From positions 1 to 48,826 of the forward strand of contig CAKZQZ010000002.1 in the NCBI GenBank assembly GCA_937142855.1: a stretch of DNA of 48,826 bases. Reading direction: 5' to 3'. Position numbers and translations under genes: made by a program. Numbering within the stretch: position 1 is the stretch's first letter; each line of letters opens with the position of its first letter. Positions 41,756 to 48,826 of the stretch are shown one piece after another. Below the pieces are notes generated by a model. That model did no database searches. It was not told where the DNA came from and saw only the letters and a program-made list of their open reading frames with translations. This DNA is from an uncultured Alphaproteobacteria bacterium. GTDB taxonomy: Bacteria > Pseudomonadota > Alphaproteobacteria > Puniceispirillales > Marisalimonadaceae.

Positions 41756-42316
41756 TTAACCTTGAACTTTAACTATACAGGGAGTTTCTGTTTTTTGACT
41801 AATATCAAAAATAGATCTTCCTGTATGATTAAGATGCATTCCATAAGTATGAAGTGAAAGTGCTGTTTCATTACCATTATTCCAAACACTATGAATATCT
41901 TCAGGTAAACAACAAGAAGCATCACCAGGATATAAAGTCTCTTCATGCGTCTTGATTAAATCTGCATAACCTTCTTTAGATCCATCATCAATTCTTTTAT
42001 AATTAGTCTCATGTTCTTGTCCCTGGATACCAGAAACAACTGCCCATGTCTTATGGTTATGTGGAGCTAAACCTTTATCAGGAGCCCATGCAATCACAAA
42101 AACTGCCAAACTGTGATCTATTTCTTCATGTAATAGATGCAATCCAAAACCTTGTTTCGTATCTACATCAAAATATTCAGATTTAATCCAACTTTTATTT
42201 TTCACTAATTTTTTAGATAACGGTTTAATTCGATCAATTATATTTTTTTCAATTGTTTCTTCTTTAGTTATTAAACGAATATCACTGATATAATTTTGGA
42301 TTGAATACAAAGTCAT
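41756..42316 (-). CDS. Cysteine-dioxygenase-like cupin metalloprotein
   Basis: This 186-residue double-stranded beta-helix protein has likely iron ligands H86 and H88 in GLAPHNHKTW and H142 in LPEDIHSVW, the three-His pattern of thiol dioxygenases. The typical G(X)5HXH spacing is only partly recognisable. Related bacterial proteins act on cysteine, 3-mercaptopropionate or unknown thiols. It is monocistronic, between convergent FAH and upstream eda, with a 96-base AT-rich gap before eda in which I see no clear motif. Why it lies within a sugar-acid cluster is unclear. Confidence 0.72.
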   Translation of the reverse strand: MTLYSIQNYISDIRLITKEETIEKNIIDRIKPLSKKLVKNKSWIKSEYFDVDTKQGFGLHLLHEEIDHSLAVFVIAWAPDKGLAPHNHKTWAVVSGIQGQEHETNYKRIDDGSKEGYADLIKTHEETLYPGDASCCLPEDIHSVWNNGNETALSLHTYGMHLNHTGRSIFDISQKTETPCIVKVQG

Positions 42317-42412
42317 TAAATTACCCCAATTTTCAAAATTCTTTAAAACATCTAATTACAATAGTCCAAAAAAATTAAAAAAAATAAAATTATTTAATCA
42401 AAAATTCATAAT

Positions 42413-43045
42413 CTAGTTTGATAAATTGCTTGCTAACAAAGCCCTTTTCCTAATTTCATTATAATCATTAATTTGAGATGGAACTATCCAACTACCACCT
42501 ACACATATTACATTTTTTTGACTGAGCCATTTATTAGCATTTTCTTGAGTTATACCACCAGTTGGGCAAAACATAATCTCAGGAAATGGCCCACTTAAAG
42601 ACTTAAGATATTCAATGCCACCTGCTGCTTGTGCTGGGAAAAATTTAAAAAATTTGTAGTCTAAATTTATTAAATTCATAATATCACTTGAGTTTGAAAT
42701 ACCTGGTAAAAATGGAATTTTCATTTCAATAGCTTTTTTTCCTAAAGAAAGTGTGGACCCAGGACTGACTGCAAATGTTGCTCCTGCATCTTTTACCGAT
42801 TGCAAATTTTCATTATTTAAGACAGTCCCAGCACCAATTTTAAGAGATGGATATTCTTTTGAAATTTTTTCAATTACTTCTAAGGCACAAGATGTTCTTA
42901 ATGTTATTTCTACTGTTTTAAGACCACCTTCTAGCAATGCATCAAAAAGATACTCAACTTTATCCAATTTATTGATTGTTAAAACGGGCATAACTGGCGA
43001 AAGAGATAGAATTGAATTAATATTATCCATAAATTTTCCAAACAT
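42413..43045 (-). CDS. eda: KDPG aldolase (Eda)
   Basis: This 210-residue class I aldolase has the catalytic E46 in VEITLRT, Schiff-base K134 in YKFFKFFPAQ, GAGTVLN (71-77) for phosphate or substrate, and FCPTGGI (159-165). It splits KDPG (or the related KDPGal) to pyruvate and glyceraldehyde 3-phosphate, and serves as the sink for KdgK (33827-34750). The N-terminal extension MFGKFMD is short; a start at the internal ATG of residue 6 is possible. It is divergent from the DenD-like gene. Confidence 0.9.
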   Translation of the reverse strand: MFGKFMDNINSILSLSPVMPVLTINKLDKVEYLFDALLEGGLKTVEITLRTSCALEVIEKISKEYPSLKIGAGTVLNNENLQSVKDAGATFAVSPGSTLSLGKKAIEMKIPFLPGISNSSDIMNLINLDYKFFKFFPAQAAGGIEYLKSLSGPFPEIMFCPTGGITQENANKWLSQKNVICVGGSWIVPSQINDYNEIRKRALLASNLSN

Positions 43046-43119
43046 AATTTTTTAATTTAACTTTCTCAGTAAATATGTTGTTATTAAATTTTCTTCAATA
43101 AATTTTTAAAGGGGTCTCT

Positions 43120-44097
43120 ATGAAAATTTTAATAATGGGCGGAGCTGGAATGATTGGGCAGAAATTACTCAATTTAATACTTAGCAACCCAAAATTAAGA
43201 AATAAACAAATCACTGAAATCACTTTATTTGATATAATTGATTCTCCTTATCCATCAGATAGTAAAATACCTATCATTGTGAAATCAGGTGATATTTCTA
43301 ATCAACAAACAAGTGTTGACCTAGTATCCTCAAAGCCTGATATAATTTTCCATCTAGCAGCAATAGTTTCAGGACAAGCTGAACAAGAATTTGATTTAGG
43401 TTGGAACATAAACGCTAAAGGGAGTTGGGGGTTATTTGAAGCAATTAGAAATATAGGAGATAATTATTGCCCAAGAGTTGTTTTTACTAGTTCTATAGCT
43501 GTTTTTGGCGCTCCTTTCCCAGAAAAAATAACAGATGATTTTTTTACTACACCACTTACGTCTTATGGTGCGCAAAAAGCAATTTCAGAACTTTTGCTAT
43601 CAGATTATTCTAGAAAAGGTATGATTGATGGTGTGTCAATTAGGTTACCTACTATTTGTGTAAGACCTGGAAAACCCAACCTTGCTGCATCAGGTTTCTT
43701 CTCAGGAATTATTCGTGAACCTTTGAATGGAAAGGAAGCTATACTTCCCGTAAGTACTGAGGTTAGACATTGGCATGCAACTCCTAGATCAGCAGCAGGC
43801 TTTTTAATTCACGCTGCTGAAATTGATACTTCATTGTTAAATCATAGGATAACTCTAAATATGCCAGGACTATCAGTAACAGTGCAAGAACAAATAGATG
43901 CACTTCAAAGAGTTGCTGGTAATAGTGTTGTAAAACTGATCAAACATAAACCTGACCCAGTAATACAAAAAATTGTTTCAGGATGGGCAAGAGATTTTGA
44001 AACAAAGAGATCTATTCAACTTGGTTTCAAAGCTGAAAACAACTTTGATGAAATAATTAAAGTTTATATTGAAGACGATCTAAACCCTAAAAATTAA
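43120..44097 (+). CDS. denD: D-erythronate dehydrogenase DenD (extended SDR)
   Basis: This 325-residue NAD-dependent epimerase/dehydratase-fold enzyme has GGAGMIG (7-13), FHLAAIVSGQAEQEFDLGW (77-95), catalytic S124, Y149 and K153 in TSYGAQKAISELL, and SIRLPTICVRPGKPN near residue 175. These blocks are characteristic of DenD, which oxidises D-erythronate to 2-oxo-tetronate. OtnI and OtnC then continue the route, though both lie about 15 kb away. It is followed 33 bases later by the 5-oxoprolinase-like gene. A generic sugar epimerase is less likely. Confidence 0.85.
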   Translation: MKILIMGGAGMIGQKLLNLILSNPKLRNKQITEITLFDIIDSPYPSDSKIPIIVKSGDISNQQTSVDLVSSKPDIIFHLAAIVSGQAEQEFDLGWNINAKGSWGLFEAIRNIGDNYCPRVVFTSSIAVFGAPFPEKITDDFFTTPLTSYGAQKAISELLLSDYSRKGMIDGVSIRLPTICVRPGKPNLAASGFFSGIIREPLNGKEAILPVSTEVRHWHATPRSAAGFLIHAAEIDTSLLNHRITLNMPGLSVTVQEQIDALQRVAGNSVVKLIKHKPDPVIQKIVSGWARDFETKRSIQLGFKAENNFDEIIKVYIEDDLNPKN

Positions 44098-44130
44098 TTT
44101 TTTTTTGATACAATTTATAGGGTAAATTTC

Positions 44131-47100
44131 ATGTGGCAATTTTGGATAGACAGAGGTGGGACATTTACTGACATAGTAGCGCAAAACCCAAACGGTTCTA
44201 TAGTTATTGATAAATTACTTTCTGAAAACCCCCAAGCCTATAAAGATGCTGCTATTGCCGGAATAAAAAGAATTCTTGGCTTGAATATAACTGATAAAAT
44301 TCCAACTAATGAAATTTCATCAGTAAAAATGGGTACAACAGTAGCAACAAATGCCCTATTAGAACGTAAAGGAGATAGAACTCTTCTTCTAATAACTGAG
44401 GGATTTGGCGATTTATTAAGAATTGGTTATCAAAACAGGCCATTATTATTTGATTTAAATATAAAATTACCAGAGTTGCTATATGAAAGAGTAGTTGAAA
44501 TCCCAGAAAGGTTGGATTCTGATGGTAAAGTATTAAAAACTCTTGATGAATATAAAGCAAGACAAGCTTTAAAAAACGCCAAGTTAGACGGAATTGATAG
44601 TGTGGCCATCGCGTTCATGCATTCTTATGTAAACTCCAATCACGAAAACATAATAGCTAAGATTGCAAAAGAGGAATGTTTTAATCAAATTTCTGTAAGT
44701 CACAAAGTTTCTCCACTAATAAAGTTGGTTGGTAGAGGTGATACTACTGTTGTAGATGCATACCTATCTCCAATTTTAAGAAGGTATGTGAACCAAGTAT
44801 CGGAAGAACTTAAAGGTAGTAAATCTACAAGATTGATGTTTATGCAGTCTAATGGTGGATTAACTGACGCTAATTTATTTCAAGGAAAAGATGCTTTGTT
44901 GTCAGGACCGGCTGGTGGTGTAGTTAGTATGACTGAAACAGGAAAACAAGCAGGTTATAAAAAACTGATAGGTTTTGATATGGGAGGAACCTCCACAGAT
45001 GTTTGTCATTTTGCAGGTGAGTATGAGAGATCATTTGAAACAGAGTTGGCAGGAGTAAGAATTAGAGCGCCCATGATGGATATTAACACCGTTGCTGCTG
45101 GTGGTGGTTCTATACTTTCATTTAAAGATGGTAGATTTCAAGTTGGACCAGAAAGTGCTGGCGCAGTTCCAGGACCAGCCTCATACGGGAGAAATGGTCC
45201 TTTAACAGTTACTGACTGTAATGTTTTACTAGGAAAGCTACACCCAGATCATTTCCCCAAAGTCTTTGGTAAAAATGGTAATGAACCATTGAACATTGAA
45301 ATTGTTAAAGAAAAGTTTTTAGATTTATCTAATTTCATTTCTAAAAAAAACAAACAACCTTTAATGAATATTTTTGAAATGGCTGAAGGTTTTTTAAAAA
45401 TTGCTGTAGAAAATATGGCTAACGCTATAAAAAAAATATCAATTCAAAAGGGTTATGATGTTAGTGATTATACTATGAATTGCTTTGGAGGAGCTGGAGG
45501 ACAACATGCGTGTCAAGTAGCAGATTCTCTTGGCATTGCAAGAGTTTTAATACATCCTTATGCCGGTGTATTATCAGCATATGGAATGGGCCTTGCTGAA
45601 GTAAGAAGTATAAGGGAAAGTCACTTTGAGAAAAATATAGAAAATATCAAAGAGGCACAGACATTAATTGAATTACTATCATCACAAGCAAAAGAGGATT
45701 TAATAAAACAAGGTATAAGTGATACTTCTATTTCTTTTTCAAAAAAAGTTTTTTTACATTATCAAGGGTCTCATCAAAACTTAGAAGTTAATTTTGACTC
45801 AGTAACAAATATGACGAGATCTTTTGAAGAAGAACATAAAAAAAGATTTGGTTTTTTTGTTTCAGGAAGAGAGATTTTCATTGAAATGCTTACAGTTGAA
45901 GCAATAAGTAACAAATCAGAAAGTCATAATTTTACTGACAGATCTGCTCCCAAATACGATGCTAGGCCTGATGCTCATAAACGTATGTTTGTTGAAGGCA
46001 CAGAAATATCTGTACCAATTTATCAAAGACATAAATTAAAGATAAATCAAACAATTCTAGGACCAGCGATTATATCAGAGTCAACAGGAACAAATATCAT
46101 TGAAAAAGGATGGTCAGGAAGCTTGGACAATTTTTATAACTTAATATTGACCAGAGTTGAGAAGAAACAAATAAAGAAAGGACTCGGCACTTCTGTAGAT
46201 GTGGTTATGCTTGAGGTTTTTAATAACCTATTTATGAATATCGCAGAACAAATGGGAGCAACTCTGGCCAATACTGCGTACTCAGTTAACATTAAAGAAA
46301 GACTGGATTTTTCTTGTGCCCTTTTTGATAATTATGGATCTTTAGTTGCTAACGCTCCACATGTGCCTGTTCACTTAGGTTCAATGTCTGAAGCCATTAG
46401 AACAGTTATTAAATTAAATAAAGACAATATTTTTCCTGGTGACGTATTTGTTCTTAATGCCCCTTTTAATGGAGGAACACATCTTCCGGATGTTACAGTA
46501 ATAACTCCAGTCTTTGAAAAAAATGGAGATAATATAATATTTTTTGTAGCATCTCGAGGTCACCATGCAGATATCGGGGGAACGACACCTGGTTCAGGAC
46601 CACCAGATTCAAAACATATAGATGAAGAAGGAGTCCTCATTGATAACTTTAAATTATTTGATAAAGGAGTTTTTAAAGAAGATGAAATGATTAACATTCT
46701 GTCTTCTGGTAAATACCCATGCAGAAATATTGAACATAATATGGCTGATTTAGCAGCTCAAGTTGCTGCTAATAAAACAGGTATAAATGAAATTAATTCA
46801 ATGATTGATCAATTTGGTATAGATACAGTTCACGCCTATATGAAACACGTTCAAGATAACGCAGAAGAATGTATTCGTGATGCCATTTTAAACTTGAATG
46901 ATGGAAATTATGAATATGAGCTTGATAATGGTGAATTTATTAAAGTTAATATTGAAATTGATAAAACCAATCGTGAAGCATTAATTGATTTCACTGGCAC
47001 AGCAAAAAAAAATCCACTAAATTACAATGCACCTATGGCAGTTTGTCATGCAGTTATATTATATGTATTTAGAACATTAGTAGGTAAAAACATCCCATTA

Positions 47101-47724
47101 AACGAAGGTTGCTTTAAACCAATAAAAATAAAAATCCCAGATAATTCTATGATAAACGCAAAGTACCCTTCTGCTGTAATAGCTGGTAACACAGAAGTAA
47201 GCCAGTTAACATGTAATGCATTATTTGGTGCCCTAGGGGTTATAGCTGGTAGCCAAGCAACTATGAATAATTTTATTTGGGGCAATGACAGAATCCAAAA
47301 CTATGAAACTATTTGTGGTGGTACTGGAGCTGGACCCAATTTTAATGGCACTTCAGCAATTCAAACTCATATGACAAACACAAGAAGTACGGATCCTGAA
47401 GTTTTGGAGGCAAGGTTTCCTGTCCGTTTAGAAGAATACTCAATTAGGAGAAATTCTGGAGGTAAAGGAAAGTATTCAGGTGGAGACGGGGTTACTAGAA
47501 AATTAAGATTTCTAGAGCAAATGACTGTGACAACTTTATGTTCTCATAGAAGAGTACCGCCATTTGGCGTTGATGGTGGAGAACCAGGACAATGTGGCAA
47601 AGAATGGTTAGAGACAGCTTCTGGCAAATCAATTAATTTAAAAGGTAATGACAGTTGCAATGTAAATATAAATGATTTGTTTGTAATGCAAACACCAGGT
47701 GGAGGTGGATTTGGTAAAAAATAA
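44131..47724 (+). CDS. Fused hydantoinase/5-oxoprolinase (HyuA-HyuB)
   Basis: This 1197-residue ATP-dependent cyclic-imide hydrolase has an N-terminal HyuA half (about 1-680) with DRGGTFTDIVAQN (8-20), GTTVATNALLERKGDR (69-84) and GFDMGGTSTDVC near residue 283. The C-terminal HyuB half starts near residue 690 (GTSVDVVMLEVFNNL), with VHLGSMSEAI, RGHHADIGGTTPGSGP and a glycine-rich end QTPGGGGFGKK. The full-length fusion equals eukaryotic-type 5-oxoprolinase, which hydrolyses 5-oxoproline to glutamate. The family also splits hydantoins and related cyclic amides. The gene is intact, follows denD in the same direction, and converges on the GntR regulator. Confidence 0.9.
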   Translation: MWQFWIDRGGTFTDIVAQNPNGSIVIDKLLSENPQAYKDAAIAGIKRILGLNITDKIPTNEISSVKMGTTVATNALLERKGDRTLLLITEGFGDLLRIGYQNRPLLFDLNIKLPELLYERVVEIPERLDSDGKVLKTLDEYKARQALKNAKLDGIDSVAIAFMHSYVNSNHENIIAKIAKEECFNQISVSHKVSPLIKLVGRGDTTVVDAYLSPILRRYVNQVSEELKGSKSTRLMFMQSNGGLTDANLFQGKDALLSGPAGGVVSMTETGKQAGYKKLIGFDMGGTSTDVCHFAGEYERSFETELAGVRIRAPMMDINTVAAGGGSILSFKDGRFQVGPESAGAVPGPASYGRNGPLTVTDCNVLLGKLHPDHFPKVFGKNGNEPLNIEIVKEKFLDLSNFISKKNKQPLMNIFEMAEGFLKIAVENMANAIKKISIQKGYDVSDYTMNCFGGAGGQHACQVADSLGIARVLIHPYAGVLSAYGMGLAEVRSIRESHFEKNIENIKEAQTLIELLSSQAKEDLIKQGISDTSISFSKKVFLHYQGSHQNLEVNFDSVTNMTRSFEEEHKKRFGFFVSGREIFIEMLTVEAISNKSESHNFTDRSAPKYDARPDAHKRMFVEGTEISVPIYQRHKLKINQTILGPAIISESTGTNIIEKGWSGSLDNFYNLILTRVEKKQIKKGLGTSVDVVMLEVFNNLFMNIAEQMGATLANTAYSVNIKERLDFSCALFDNYGSLVANAPHVPVHLGSMSEAIRTVIKLNKDNIFPGDVFVLNAPFNGGTHLPDVTVITPVFEKNGDNIIFFVASRGHHADIGGTTPGSGPPDSKHIDEEGVLIDNFKLFDKGVFKEDEMINILSSGKYPCRNIEHNMADLAAQVAANKTGINEINSMIDQFGIDTVHAYMKHVQDNAEECIRDAILNLNDGNYEYELDNGEFIKVNIEIDKTNREALIDFTGTAKKNPLNYNAPMAVCHAVILYVFRTLVGKNIPLNEGCFKPIKIKIPDNSMINAKYPSAVIAGNTEVSQLTCNALFGALGVIAGSQATMNNFIWGNDRIQNYETICGGTGAGPNFNGTSAIQTHMTNTRSTDPEVLEARFPVRLEEYSIRRNSGGKGKYSGGDGVTRKLRFLEQMTVTTLCSHRRVPPFGVDGGEPGQCGKEWLETASGKSINLKGNDSCNVNINDLFVMQTPGGGGFGKK

Positions 47725-47737
47725 CTTTTTCCAGCAG

Positions 47738-48400
47738 CTAATAAGTATCTGAATCTATTACTGTATTATCAAGACCTCTATAAATATGTTCCTCAAGAAC
47801 TTTTTGTGCTTTTAGATAATTTTTTTCAAGTGTGAAATCTAATAATTTCTGATGTTCTAAAATAGAATTTTTGCCCCTAAAGGTAAGTACTAAAAATTGA
47901 TACCTCAAATACTTATCAAAAATTAGTTTATGAAGTTTCACCAAGTTTTCTGAGCGACAATTTTTAACAAGCGTTTGGTGAAATTCACTGTCATTTTCTT
48001 TCCAGTCATTTTTATTATTAAATTTCTCATTTAACATATTATTTTCATAAACTTTTAACTTATAATGAGCTGAAAGAAGTTCTGCCTCCCATTCTGTGTT
48101 CGAGTTTTCAATTGATTTTTTTAGTGCATGACTTTCAATCAAAATTCTTAAGTTTGCAATTTCATATAAGTCAGTTTTAGAAACTGGGCTAACACAAAAG
48201 CCTTTTTGCTCTTGGGATAGCACAAAGCCATCTCCAGCTAATCTACTTAAAATTTCCCTAAGTGTTGATATACTTGCATTGTAAGTTTTCGTTAATTCCT
48301 TAAGTTTTAATTTTTTTAAGGGAGGTAATACTCCAAAAATTATATCTTTTTTAATTTTTTCGTAAGTACTTAACCCAATAGTTTTTACATAATCATCCAT
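47738..48400 (-). CDS. GntR-family transcriptional regulator, FCD subfamily
   Basis: This 220-residue regulator has an N-terminal winged helix (about 15-65, KLKELTKTYNASISTLREILSRL). An all-helical C-terminal FCD-type ligand and metal domain follows, with DLYEIANLRILIESHAL and EFHQTLVKNCRSENL. FCD regulators usually respond to sugar acids or carboxylic acids and repress a divergent catabolic gene. It is divergent from the QuiC-like gene across 70 bases that carry two direct copies of ATCATATATTAT, which are likely operator or promoter sites. It may also control other parts of the island. Confidence 0.86.
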   Translation of the reverse strand: MDDYVKTIGLSTYEKIKKDIIFGVLPPLKKLKLKELTKTYNASISTLREILSRLAGDGFVLSQEQKGFCVSPVSKTDLYEIANLRILIESHALKKSIENSNTEWEAELLSAHYKLKVYENNMLNEKFNNKNDWKENDSEFHQTLVKNCRSENLVKLHKLIFDKYLRYQFLVLTFRGKNSILEHQKLLDFTLEKNYLKAQKVLEEHIYRGLDNTVIDSDTY

Positions 48401-48426
48401 AATTTTAACTTTAAACTTTTTATTTT

Positions 48427-48458
48427 ATCATATATTATACATTAATATCATATATTAT
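48427..48458. repeat. Two direct 12-base repeats, 20 bases apart
   Basis: ATCATATATTAT occurs at 48427-48438 and again at 48447-48458, a spacing of 20 bases, roughly two helical turns. Both are in the 70-base gap between the GntR gene and the QuiC-like gene. On the minus strand each contains TATAAT-like or ATAATA sequence, so a promoter function is also possible. Confidence 0.5.
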
Positions 48459-48470
48459 TAGGCAAGAAAA

Positions 48471-48826
48471 TTGAAAACATCAATAGCTACAGTATCAATT
48501 AATGGTACATTGAAAGAAAAAATATTTGCTATAGCCAAAGCTGGTTTTGATGGTGTTGAAATTTTTGAAAATGACTTTTTAACAAACAATTTATCTCCTA
48601 AAGAAGTAAAAAAAATAGTTCAAGATCAAGGTTTAGAAATAACTTTATTTCAACCATTTAGAGATTTTGAAGGAATGCCAGACAATCACAGAATAAGAGC
48701 TTTTGATCGAGCCAAACGAAAATTTGATATTATGGCTGAATTAGAAACTGATCTAATATTAATTTGCTCTAACACATCTAATATTTCTATTGGAGGAATT
48801 GATAGAGCAGCCGACGATTTTTTTGA
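48471..48826 (+). CDS. quiC: QuiC-like 3-dehydroshikimate dehydratase, N-terminal fragment
   Basis: This open frame of 118 codons runs off the right edge. It starts at UUG 48471, about eight bases after AGG; an in-frame TAG at 48459-48461 excludes a longer form. It encodes KTSIATVSINGTLKEKI, GFDGVEIFENDFL, GLEITLFQPFRDFEGMP, RAFDRAKRKFDIM and TDLILICSN. That is the N-terminus of the sugar-phosphate-isomerase-fold dehydroshikimate dehydratase, often fused to an HPPD-like domain. It would convert 3-dehydroshikimate to protocatechuate. It is divergent from the GntR regulator. The fusion cannot be checked because the gene is cut. Confidence 0.8.
   Translation, partial: MKTSIATVSINGTLKEKIFAIAKAGFDGVEIFENDFLTNNLSPKEVKKIVQDQGLEITLFQPFRDFEGMPDNHRIRAFDRAKRKFDIMAELETDLILICSNTSNISIGGIDRAADDFF

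Overview
The window is a gene-dense, strongly AT-rich stretch of bacterial chromosome. Most intergenic gaps are under 200 bases and none reaches 300. The gene set includes branched-chain-type ABC transporters, a CoA-ester enzyme cluster, PhyH, 5-oxoprolinase, XylD-type and UxaA-type sugar-acid dehydratases, and a Zur/ZnuABC locus. Together these suggest a streamlined low-GC marine alphaproteobacterium (AEGEAN-169/HIMB59, SAR116 or similar). That placement is inferred from gene content and base composition, not from a marker gene. I saw no rRNA, tRNA, CRISPR array, insertion sequence or phage gene. UUG is the usual alternative start: livH, the DapA-like gene, the nitronate monooxygenase, the phosphatase, one FAD oxidase and the last gene all seem to use it.

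Layout. (1) 1-5036, minus strand: a branched-chain-type ABC uptake operon (binding protein, two permeases, two ATPases) leading into a truncated acyl-CoA synthetase. A strong hairpin separates the binding-protein gene from the permeases. (2) 5168-7635: a DapA-family lyase, divergent from a MaoC-like hydratase and a quinone-oxidoreductase-like MDR. (3) 7662-13128: a zinc regulon. zur-znuC-znuB runs left; znuA, a LolD/MacB-type ATPase, an FtsX-type permease and a DUF3299-like protein run right. A double dyad covers both divergent promoters. The two permease genes appear to start at AUA. (4) 13130-22281: CoA metabolism, with a Cys-less thiolase-like protein and its DUF35 partner, an NDP-forming acyl-CoA synthetase, an MFS carrier, a CurA-like reductase, a FadB/FadJ-type bifunctional enzyme and a nitronate monooxygenase. 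A 22-bp perfect palindrome lies between the synthetase operon and the MFS gene.

(5) 22436-48826: a long polyhydroxy-acid catabolic island. It starts with an unrecognised trio (PhyH dioxygenase, Tyr-phosphatase-like protein, SAF-domain dehydrogenase) beside an MBL hydrolase, an aldo/keto reductase and the tetronate enzymes OtnI and OtnC. Next come an SDR, a LysE exporter, two tandem FAD-linked D-lactate-dehydrogenase-like oxidases, KdgK, a D-2-hydroxyacid dehydrogenase and an LtnD-like dehydrogenase. These are followed by a XylD-like dehydratase, a UxaA/SDR/FAH operon, a CDO-like protein, Eda, DenD, a fused 5-oxoprolinase, a GntR/FCD regulator and the start of a QuiC-like dehydroshikimate dehydratase.

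How the genes fit together (inference). DenD and LtnD would oxidise erythronate and threonate to 2-oxo-tetronate for OtnI and OtnC, but the kinase OtnK is not in the window. UxaA- or XylD-type dehydration yields 2-keto-3-deoxy acids. These can go through KdgK and Eda, or through oxidation by the SDR and cleavage by the FAH hydrolase to pyruvate and a hydroxyacid such as lactate, which the FAD oxidases could then use. No dedicated sugar-acid importer is encoded in the island.
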